Source: Ventosimonas gracilis (GTDB lineage: Bacteria > Pseudomonadota > Gammaproteobacteria > Pseudomonadales > Pseudomonadaceae). Taken from it: a stretch of 64,000 bases of DNA. Where the stretch lies: the NCBI RefSeq assembly GCF_001580025.1, contig NZ_LSZO01000018.1:1-64000 (forward strand). The letters are read 5' to 3'. A model generated the notes under the pieces. The model had not been told where the DNA came from. It saw only the letters and a list, made by a program, of their open reading frames with translations, and ran no database searches. Made by a program: the position numbers and the translations under genes. Shown here piece after piece: positions 18,619 to 25,229 of this stretch. The stretch's first letter is position 1. Every line of letters begins with the position of its first letter.

Positions 18619-19161
18619 ATGAACCGCACGGACGCCACCAGCCAACTGATCCGGCGATTGTTGATAGTCGTCTGCCTGATGTTTGCCTTCGGTTTTGCGC
18701 TGGTGCCGCTGTATGACGTGATGTGTAAAGCACTGGGCATCAACGGCAAAACCGGTGATGCCTATAGCGGGGCGCAGCAGGTGGACGAGTCGCGCAGCGT
18801 GCGCGTGCAGTTTTTAACCACTAACGCAGCGGGCATGGTTTGGGAATTTCATCCTGCGGTGGAGGAACTTTCCGTGCATCCGGGTGCCGTTAATGAGGCG
18901 CTGTTTATTGCCCGTAACCCGAGCGACAAGCCGATGAGCGCACAGGCCATCCCTAGCGTGGCTCCAGCGCGGGCGGCGGCGTGGTTTCACAAGACCGAAT
19001 GCTTTTGCTTTACCCAACAGGTATTGATGCCCGGCGAGCGCATTGAAATGCCGCTGCGTTTTATTGTTGACCAAGCGCTGCCTGCCGATGTGGGACAACT
19101 CACGCTGGGTTACACCTTATTTGATATTACTGAACGCATGCCGCCAGTGGCAGCGCACTAA
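18619..19161 (+). CDS. ctaG: Cytochrome c oxidase assembly protein CtaG (Cox11)
   Basis: A 180-residue membrane-anchored copper chaperone that delivers CuB to subunit I. One N-terminal helix (LLIVVCLMFAFGFALVPLYDVMCK) is followed by a periplasmic immunoglobulin-like domain containing the copper motif CFCFTQQ. ATG 18619 is chosen because the extended frame to 18499 lies inside coxA. It is found between coxA and coxC, the usual position in gammaproteobacteria. Confidence 0.94.
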   Translation: MNRTDATSQLIRRLLIVVCLMFAFGFALVPLYDVMCKALGINGKTGDAYSGAQQVDESRSVRVQFLTTNAAGMVWEFHPAVEELSVHPGAVNEALFIARNPSDKPMSAQAIPSVAPARAAAWFHKTECFCFTQQVLMPGERIEMPLRFIVDQALPADVGQLTLGYTLFDITERMPPVAAH

Positions 19162-19184
19162 GAACACAACAAAGGGGGCTTGAT

Positions 19185-20084
19185 ATGTCAAACGCGCACA
19201 GCCACGAGAACTACTACGTTCCCGAACAGAGCAAGTGGCCGATTGTTGCCACCATCGGCCTTTCCACCACGCTGTACGGCATGGCCTCTTGGTTTAACGA
19301 TTTAAAAGCCGCGCGGGACAGCTCAAACGGACCGCTGATTTTCTTTATCGGCGCATTGATTTTGGCCTGGATGTTTTATGGCTGGTTTGGCAATGTCATC
19401 AAAGAAAGTCGTAGCGGCCTATACAGTGCGCAGATGGATCGCTCGTTTCGTTGGGGCATGAGTTGGTTTATTTTTTCGGAAGTGATGTTCTTTGCCGCCT
19501 TCTTCGGCGCACTGTTTTATATCCGCACCTTTGCCGGACCCTGGTTGGGTGGTGAAGGCGCAAAAGGTGTTACTGGCGAGTTGCTGTGGCCGAACTTTGA
19601 ATTTACCTGGCCGCTTTTGCAAAACCCGGATGGCAAGCTATTCCCGCCACCTACGGCGGTGATCAGTGCTTGGGGCTTGCCGCTGCTCAATACCATTTTG
19701 CTGGTGAGCTCCAGCATTACCGTGACCATTGCTCACCACGCGCTGCGCAAGAATCAACGCAAGCCGCTAAAAATCTGGCTGGCGCTAACCGTTTTATTGG
19801 GCGCGGTATTTTTGTTCTTTCAGGCCGAAGAATATATCCATGCGTACCATGAATTAGGATTGACCTTAGGTTCCGGTATTTACGGCGCAACCTTCTTTAT
19901 GCTCACCGGCTTTCACGGTGCACACGTCACCATTGGCGCACTGATTTTATTCGTCATGCTGATTCGCGTGCTGCGTGGGCATTTCACGGCAGACCAACAC
20001 TTTGGCTTTGAAGCGGCAAGCTGGTATTGGCACTTTGTTGATGTGGTCTGGATTGGTCTGTTTATCTTTGTTTATGTGCTGTAG
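19185..20084 (+). CDS. coxC: Cytochrome c oxidase subunit III
   Basis: A 299-residue membrane protein with about seven helices. Diagnostic segments are WGMSWFIFSEVMFFAAFFGALFY, the glutamate in AEEYIHAY, and the end HFGFEAASWYWHFVDVVWIGLF. It starts 23 nt after ctaG with a GGGGG-type site and completes the core oxidase. Confidence 0.96.
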   Translation: MSNAHSHENYYVPEQSKWPIVATIGLSTTLYGMASWFNDLKAARDSSNGPLIFFIGALILAWMFYGWFGNVIKESRSGLYSAQMDRSFRWGMSWFIFSEVMFFAAFFGALFYIRTFAGPWLGGEGAKGVTGELLWPNFEFTWPLLQNPDGKLFPPPTAVISAWGLPLLNTILLVSSSITVTIAHHALRKNQRKPLKIWLALTVLLGAVFLFFQAEEYIHAYHELGLTLGSGIYGATFFMLTGFHGAHVTIGALILFVMLIRVLRGHFTADQHFGFEAASWYWHFVDVVWIGLFIFVYVL

Positions 20085-20108
20085 CCTTCTCCCACTTGTG
20101 GGAGAAGG
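20085..20108. repeat. REP-like palindrome, copy 3
   Basis: CCTTCTCCCACTTGTGGGAGAAGG is a nearly perfect palindrome directly after the coxC stop codon, between convergent genes coxC and the DUF2909 gene. It may act as a bidirectional terminator or RNA-stabilising hairpin. Confidence 0.6.
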
Positions 20109-20114
20109 CAAAAG

Positions 20115-20318
20115 CTACCAATGGGCATTGCTGGTAAGCTCGCCGGAATAAAATCCCCAAGCAATGAGCGCAAGTGTGACGGTTGCTAAAACGACCCGAA
20201 CCGTTAAGGCATTAGCCAACCTTGAGCTACGCCCTTCATCTTTAACCAGAAAAAACAGCCCGCTAAATAAACTGACCACAGTCGCTAACAGCAGCAGGAC
20301 AATCATCCCTTTGAGCAT
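20115..20318 (-). CDS. DUF2909 twin-transmembrane protein
   Basis: A 67-residue protein with two membrane helices: MLKGMIVLLLLATVVSLFSGLFFLV and then, after KDEGRSSRLANALTVRVV, a second helix. This matches the small DUF2909 family, commonly found next to the cytochrome oxidase subunit III and SURF1 genes and presumed to help oxidase assembly, though its role is not shown. ATG 20318 has a GGAG site. It is on the minus strand and only 17 bp from the divergent SURF1 gene. Confidence 0.85.
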   Translation of the reverse strand: MLKGMIVLLLLATVVSLFSGLFFLVKDEGRSSRLANALTVRVVLATVTLALIAWGFYSGELTSNAHW

Positions 20319-20335
20319 GGCGGTCTCCACGAAAA

Positions 20336-21067
20336 ATGCAGCTCCTTAGTATAGTCCGCCACTTTCGCCCGGGACTGTTGCCTACGCTAGCAGTAGCACT
20401 GCTGCTGCCGTTATTGCTCACGCTCGGCTTTTGGCAGTTATCAAGAGCCGAAGAAAAACGTCTGTTGCTTGCCGAGTATGAAGCGATAAGACAAGCGCCG
20501 CCGATAACCGCTTCGGAATTGTTTGCGCAAGCCGCGCCAAAAGAGGGGCAAGCCGTTCTATTGCGTGGACAATTTGATGATAAGCGAAGCCTGCTGCTGG
20601 ATAACCGCACGCGCGCAGGTCGCGTTGGCCTGGAGTTATTGCAGCCGTTCCAAGATAAGGACAGCAGGCTCTGGCTGCTGGTTAATCGCGGCTGGCTGCC
20701 TTGGCCGGACAGGCGAAAGCCACCGGTTTTTACCACGCCTGTGGGCGAGCAGCAGCTTATCGCACGCGTTTATCTGCCCAAAAAATCTTGGTTTCAACGG
20801 GCTAATACCCGCAGTGATGAGTGGCCGCAGCTAATCATCGAGGTTGAGCCGCAAAATCTCTGGCAAGCGCTTGAACGTGACGGTCTGCCTTGGCAATTAC
20901 GTTTGCAAGACGGCGCGGCGGCTTATGTCACTGACTGGCAGGTTATCAATATGCCGCCTGCTAAACATACCGGCTATGCCGTGCAATGGTTTGCTTTGGC
21001 GGCTACATTGGTAGGTCTTTACCTCTATCTTGGAAGGCACAATGCTGAAAAAAACCGCACTGCCTGA
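20336..21067 (+). CDS. SURF1-family oxidase assembly protein
   Basis: A 243-residue protein with one helix at each end (LLPTLAVALLLPLLLTLGFWQL near the N-terminus; YAVQWFALAATLVGLYLYL near the C-terminus) around a periplasmic domain, which is the SURF1/Shy1 layout. It contains LLDNRTRAGRVGLELLQPF and LLVNRGWLPWP. SURF1 is thought to help insert haem a into subunit I. Its start lies 17 bp from that of the DUF2909 gene on the other strand. Confidence 0.9.
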   Translation: MQLLSIVRHFRPGLLPTLAVALLLPLLLTLGFWQLSRAEEKRLLLAEYEAIRQAPPITASELFAQAAPKEGQAVLLRGQFDDKRSLLLDNRTRAGRVGLELLQPFQDKDSRLWLLVNRGWLPWPDRRKPPVFTTPVGEQQLIARVYLPKKSWFQRANTRSDEWPQLIIEVEPQNLWQALERDGLPWQLRLQDGAAAYVTDWQVINMPPAKHTGYAVQWFALAATLVGLYLYLGRHNAEKNRTA

Positions 21068-21623
21068 AAACCGCACACAGCAGCGCAAAGGTCGCCTGCA
21101 ACTGATTGCGCTGATTTTGCTGGCTGTGGTGCCGATACTGCTGGCCTCCAGCATGTACAAATGGCGCTTTTGGGTGCCCGAATCGCGCAATTATCACGGC
21201 GAGTTGCTGGGAGATGGGCGCACCTTGGCGGATTTGGGCGTTAGCGGCGATATTCCACAGACTTGGCTGCTGCTCGTCAGTGCGCCGGATGATTGTCTTG
21301 AAGACTGCCGCAAGCTGGTTTATCTGGCGCGGCAAATTCACATCGCCCTTGGCCGCGAGGCGGCGCGCGCTCATCACGCACTGGCGACAAGCCAGGCGCT
21401 GCCTCTGGATTATGGGCAGCAGCTTGCCCGCGAATACCCACAGCTTGGCCGCTTTAATTTGCAGCCAGAGCGCTACTTAACCATTGCGACTGATAACAAA
21501 ACCCCACAGCTTTGGATTATTGACCCGCTCGGCAATCTGGTGCTGCGCTATGCGCCGGGCAGCAACGGCAAGCAAATCTTAAAAGACCTGCAATTGCTGC
21601 TTAAACTCTCCAAAATCGGCTAG
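21042..21623 (+). CDS. Oxidase-cluster membrane-anchored protein (thioredoxin-like, SCO-like shape)
   Basis: A 193-residue protein from ATG 21042 (GGAAGG upstream), overlapping the SURF1 gene by 26 nt. An N-terminal anchor (LQLIALILLAVVPILLASSMYKW) is followed by a soluble domain containing LLLVSAPDDCLEDCRKLVYLARQI, a CxxxC pair where a thioredoxin-like copper chaperone would have its active site. This gene type regularly follows SURF1 in pseudomonads. The role is probably in oxidase biogenesis. It is the last gene of the cluster; the haem a and haem o synthase genes that often follow are absent. Confidence 0.75.
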   Translation: MLKKTALPENRTQQRKGRLQLIALILLAVVPILLASSMYKWRFWVPESRNYHGELLGDGRTLADLGVSGDIPQTWLLLVSAPDDCLEDCRKLVYLARQIHIALGREAARAHHALATSQALPLDYGQQLAREYPQLGRFNLQPERYLTIATDNKTPQLWIIDPLGNLVLRYAPGSNGKQILKDLQLLLKLSKIG

Positions 21624-21638
21624 GATCTGTTCCCGTTT
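21621..21638 (+). repeat. Left arm of an 18-bp inverted repeat
   Basis: TAGGATCTGTTCCCGTTT is the exact reverse complement of 24957-24974. It begins at the stop codon of the preceding gene. Confidence 0.75.
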
Positions 21639-22000
21639 CGGGTCAACTTATTGAAAAATAAAGACAAGTCTGCATCATGGGCGTTCCCGCACAGCTTTGA
21701 AAACGGACTTGCCATGCCCCGATGGTTACTTAAGTGACGAGCTGGCCTGCGCTGAAGCGGATTTTGCTGCAAAACGCTGTTTATCAAAAACGGGATTTAT
21801 GCATGGCGGTAGAGAGAATGCTGTATCGAATGCGCACTGTGCAATTTATCCATCTAGCATTTCTGCGCTGATCCTCAAAAAATCATAAACTGGCTCTAAG
21901 GCATTACTTGTAAATCAGCAAAAAACATAGGATAATCACCGTTAAATCCATGCAGCCCTATGCAGTTTATAAGGAGATAATAGGTGTATGCTATTTTTAA
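21639..22000. other. Intergenic stretch, AT-rich, no convincing gene
   Basis: About 360 bases with no recognisable gene. A 63-codon open frame at 21697-21888 (+) has cysteines but no ribosome-binding site or known similarity, and I do not call it. AAGGAG at 21971-21976 is the ribosome-binding site for the following PotF-like gene or for the out-of-frame ATG at 21988. Confidence 0.6.
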
Positions 22001-23131
22001 ATGCCCATATTACAATCTTATCAAGCATCAAGCATCAAGCATCAAGCATCAAGCATCAAGCATTGTTTGATATTTTTATGCGGTTGCGTTTTTTCGGTGG
22101 CGGTATCGGCTCAAAGTATTATTAAGGTTTATAATTGGGACGATTATATCGATCAAACTGTGCTTGAGGATTTTGAAAAAGAAACGGGCATAAAAATAGA
22201 CTACCATACCTTTGGCAGTGAACGCGAAATTCGTCAGTTAATTGATAGTAATACGTTGATGGATGTTGCCGTGGTGCCGCATTTTTCACTGCCTCATTTG
22301 ATGGAAGAGCAACGGCTAAACAAGTTAAATCCAGCCTTGTTGTCAAATCAGGAAAATCTTGATGCTTTTATTTTAAGCAGAATGAGTCTGCTGGGTGCCA
22401 ATGGTTATGCGATGCCTTACCTTTGGGGCTCTGTGGCGTTTGGTTTTAATCGCCCGTTGACACAAAAAATACTTGGAGCGGATTTTAAGGAAGATTGGAG
22501 CCTTTTATTTGACCCGTCCAAAAACGCACAACTTAACTCCTGTGGCATGGCGATGGCGGATGCGCCCTATGAGATTTATGCGGCATTGCTTGATTTTAAA
22601 GGTTCTAGCGATTCACTGGATCGAGTGCCGTTAGCTCGTTTTCGCCGTTTTTTCAATAAATCACTTTTGCCTATTCGAAGCAATCTGCGTTATATCGATA
22701 GCGCGCGTTATTTTGATGGCCTTGGTAAAGGAGATTTGTGTTTGGTAGCAGGTTGGTCCAGTGGTATTTTACATGCCATGCAGCGTAACCAGGATGTGCA
22801 GGCGGTTTTTCCAGAAGATAGCACCTTGACCATTATTATGGAGGCACTGGTTATTCCGCGCACATCACAAAATCCGGCAGCCGCCCATCAATTGATTGAT
22901 TTTTTATTGCGATTTGACGTCTCTGCCCGTAATGTGGAAAAAACCTTAAGCGGCAGTCCGCTTAAAAATATCGGATCCTTCTTAAAACCGGAATTGCAAA
23001 ATGCGCCATTTCTATATATTGATGAAAAAATCAAAAGCCACGTGCAACTGCTGGAGTCACCAGGGCAAGCACAGAAAGAAGAAATGGATAAATTATGGGA
23101 AGGCTTTTTAAATGCTCGTGATATGCGTTAG
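22001..23131 (+). CDS. PotF-like polyamine-type substrate-binding protein with a repeat at its start
   Basis: A 376-residue periplasmic binding protein. After a signal peptide (CLIFLCGCVFSVAVSA), the mature protein begins IIKVYNWDDYIDQTVLEDFEKETGIKI, the typical start of PotD/PotF. MPYLWGSVAFGFNR also fits the family. No transporter permease or ATPase gene is nearby, so it is an orphan receptor or part of a signalling role. The N-terminus is abnormal: 21 residues encoded by a TCAAGCA heptanucleotide repeat precede the hydrophobic core. The gene is clearly more AT-rich than its neighbours, suggesting transfer. The frame used starts at ATG 22001; the better-placed ATG 21988 is out of frame with six repeat units. 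Confidence 0.85.
   Translation: MPILQSYQASSIKHQASSIKHCLIFLCGCVFSVAVSAQSIIKVYNWDDYIDQTVLEDFEKETGIKIDYHTFGSEREIRQLIDSNTLMDVAVVPHFSLPHLMEEQRLNKLNPALLSNQENLDAFILSRMSLLGANGYAMPYLWGSVAFGFNRPLTQKILGADFKEDWSLLFDPSKNAQLNSCGMAMADAPYEIYAALLDFKGSSDSLDRVPLARFRRFFNKSLLPIRSNLRYIDSARYFDGLGKGDLCLVAGWSSGILHAMQRNQDVQAVFPEDSTLTIIMEALVIPRTSQNPAAAHQLIDFLLRFDVSARNVEKTLSGSPLKNIGSFLKPELQNAPFLYIDEKIKSHVQLLESPGQAQKEEMDKLWEGFLNARDMR
22021..22062 (+). repeat. Heptanucleotide tandem repeat (TCAAGCA, six units)
   Basis: Six perfect copies of TCAAGCA occupy 42 bases inside the 5' coding region of the PotF-like gene. Seven is not a multiple of three, so gain or loss of a unit by slippage changes the frame. Two ATG codons in different frames precede it. 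Confidence 0.95.
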
Positions 23132-23230
23132 CCACTAAATCCACAGTTAATAAAGGTAATCACAAACCGCTCCTGCATGCGACTTCCCATATCAGGGCAA
23201 TAAACCTTGAGTAACGCAGCAAGGCAGAAA

Positions 23231-23470
23231 TTGCCTACCATTGCAGAGGAAAATCAGCGCGAAATCATTGCTACCAGTATCGGATCGCTTCGCCTTGAAG
23301 GGCTGGAAGACGAGCCGTAAGTCATCGCTGACATGGAGCGCATCGGCCGCGGCGAGCTGGCCACAGAGCAAGCCATCAAAAACGCTTTAGACCGGGTGAA
23401 AGCTGAGGGAATACAACGCCTACAGCGACCCTAAACCGGCGTCGCTGTGTTGAAAACCGGCTTAAAATTC
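23231..23470 (+). pseudogene. Decayed VbhA-type antitoxin and start of a Fic toxin
   Basis: In frame from about 23231, the translation reads ...EIIATSIGSLRLEGLEDEP, then a TAA stop at 23318-23320, then VIADMERIGRGELATEQAIKNALDRVKAEG, ending at 23434. This is the pattern of VbhA-like antitoxins (SxRLEGL ... GE-x-x-x-EqAI). The next frame gives EYNAYSDPK and, after a one-base shift, TGVAVLKTG, which resembles the N-terminus of the partner Fic (AMP-transferase) toxin. The rest of the toxin is absent. The module has an in-frame stop, a frameshift and a truncation, so it is non-functional. Confidence 0.65.
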
Positions 23471-23504
23471 ATCTGCGCTTGTTTTCGCCTTGCATAGCCA
23501 GGCG

Positions 23505-24905
23505 CTAGAAAAACAGCCATGACAACAACCCAAACAGCGGCAGCAAAATCGCGCAAGACCAAGCCATATAGCCGAAAAAACTCGGCATCTTGACCCCACG
23601 CTGCTCGGCAATCGCCTTGACCATAAAGTTAGGCGCATTGCCGATATAACTCATCGCCCCCATAAACACCGCGCCGCAGGAAATCGCCAGCAATGTGGCG
23701 GGTAGTTTCTGCATCAGTGGCGCGGCTTCCCCGCCGGCCAGATTAAAAAACACCAGATAAGTCGGCGCATTATCCAAAAAGGCAGAGAGTATGCCGGTCA
23801 ACCAAAAATACAGCGCGTTATGCGGCTCGCCGCCTTGTGAAACCAGCTTGACCAAAGAAGCTAAAGCGCCCGCTTCGCCCGCACGCAAAATGGCAATGGC
23901 TGGAGCAATGGCAATAAAAATCCCCAAAAACAACTTGCCGACTTCCAGCATCGGCGACCAGTTAAATTCATTGCCGGCGCGCACTTGTCTAGGCGTTATC
24001 CACAGTGACAGCGCCGCCAGCGCGAGCAATAAAAAATCGCGTAGCAGATTTTGCAGTTCAACCTTTGTACCCAGCAGGTCAACAGCTAACCCGGGTTGCC
24101 ACAGACCGGACAATAAAACCGCCCCTACAACGCCCAAAAGCAGCCAGAAATTGCGCTTGCCGTAGAGTTTGAGCGGACTATCGGGCGTTGGGTCTTTTGG
24201 CAGGATTTCATCGCTCTGACGGTAAAAATAGCGATCGAGCAGATAAAACAAAGCCAGCAGCGCAAGGCTTATCAGCAGTACCGGTAAGGCCATGTGCTGT
24301 AGCGTCCAGAAAAAATCCACGCCCTGCAAAAAACCCAAAAACAGCGGCGGGTCGCCCAAAGGCGTAAGCCCACCACCGATATTGGCGACCAGAAAAATAA
24401 AAAACACCACCACATGCACGCGGTGCTTGCGGTTGTCATTGGCACGCAAAAGTGGGCGGATCAGCAGCATCGCAGCGCCAGTAGTACCCATGATGGAAGC
24501 GAGCAATGTGCCGAGTGCCAATAATCCGGTATTTAAGCGTGGCGAGCCGTGCAGATTGCCCCAAACCAAAATGCCGCCGGAAATACTGTAAAGCGCCAGC
24601 AGCAGGATAATAAACGGTAGATATTCGGCGAGCAGCGCATGGACTAATAATTCAGCGCTAGGCCGCAGACCAAATTGCAAGGTAAAGGGCAGCAAAAAGG
24701 CCAGTGTCCACAGCAAAATAATTTTGCCGAAATGCCCGTGCCACAAGCGCGGAGTTAATAGTGGCAGTAGCGCAATGGACAGCAAAATACCGACAAAAGG
24801 CATGCACCACAAAAGGCTTAATGCGGATGCCTGCAAAGAGGCGGCCTGCGCCAGATTGGGCAAGGCGAGCAAAGCGAGCAAGACGGTTTTGCGGGGGAAA
24901 CGCAT
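23505..24905 (-). CDS. Membrane ion antiporter (putative sodium:proton antiporter, ArsB/NhaD/CitMHS-type superfamily)
   Basis: A 466-residue protein with a cleavable-looking N-terminus and about eleven to twelve membrane helices. Landmarks are LLASIMGTTGAAMLLIRPLL, NIGGGLTPLGDPPLFLGFL and, near the end, SAFLDNAPTYLVFF and MGAMSYIGNAPNFMVKAIAEQ. These paired half-helix motifs (GGxxTPxGDPP and DNAPTY) are typical of ion-transporter superfamily anion or Na+/H+ exchangers. Proteins of this kind are usually annotated as sodium:proton antiporters, without proof of substrate. It is convergent with the relic described above and lies between the 18-bp inverted repeats. Confidence 0.82.
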   Translation of the reverse strand: MRFPRKTVLLALLALPNLAQAASLQASALSLLWCMPFVGILLSIALLPLLTPRLWHGHFGKIILLWTLAFLLPFTLQFGLRPSAELLVHALLAEYLPFIILLLALYSISGGILVWGNLHGSPRLNTGLLALGTLLASIMGTTGAAMLLIRPLLRANDNRKHRVHVVVFFIFLVANIGGGLTPLGDPPLFLGFLQGVDFFWTLQHMALPVLLISLALLALFYLLDRYFYRQSDEILPKDPTPDSPLKLYGKRNFWLLLGVVGAVLLSGLWQPGLAVDLLGTKVELQNLLRDFLLLALAALSLWITPRQVRAGNEFNWSPMLEVGKLFLGIFIAIAPAIAILRAGEAGALASLVKLVSQGGEPHNALYFWLTGILSAFLDNAPTYLVFFNLAGGEAAPLMQKLPATLLAISCGAVFMGAMSYIGNAPNFMVKAIAEQRGVKMPSFFGYMAWSCAILLPLFGLLSWLFF

Positions 24906-24956
24906 GGATACTCCAAAATCCGATTTCGGCGTATTTTACGGCAGCTTCCAGGCTTA

Positions 24957-24974
24957 AAACGGGAACAGATCCTA
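24957..24974 (-). repeat. Right arm of the 18-bp inverted repeat
   Basis: AAACGGGAACAGATCCTA is the exact reverse complement of 21621-21638 and lies upstream of the antiporter gene. The two arms enclose 3.35 kb. No transposase lies between them. Confidence 0.75.
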
Positions 24975-24997
24975 TAGCTAATCGATATATAGGAAAT

Positions 24998-25029
24998 GTA
25001 AAAATAAGAATAAAAACATTTCTATTTAC
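24998..25029. promoter_or_regulatory. AT-rich imperfect dyad upstream of the siderophore receptor, possible Fur site
   Basis: The region begins GTAAAAATAAGAAT and ends ATTTCTATTTAC, which are imperfect inverted copies. It lies about 200 bases upstream of the receptor start in an otherwise gene-free stretch. Iron-siderophore receptor genes are normally Fur-repressed, but the match to a classical Fur box is weak and I give this low confidence. Confidence 0.25.
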
Positions 25030-25229
25030 AAATGAGATGCTCTACTATTTTCGCGCTGCGAAGTCGTTCGCTTCTGTTATTACTTGTCTTATTCTTAGGC
25101 AATGTCTGAACTGGGAATTTTTCCTTCAAGATGCAGGATTTTTCCCTTCTCGCGAACAGGCGGTGTTTCCATCATCAATACGGCCGGGCAGATAACTGCC
25201 TTTTCTAAGACCTTTCTTAGGTAATTCTG

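Noticed and set aside
21697-21888. A 63-codon open frame with several cysteines upstream of the PotF-like gene.
   Set aside because: No ribosome-binding site, no known similarity and an AT-rich gene-free background; I treat it as chance.
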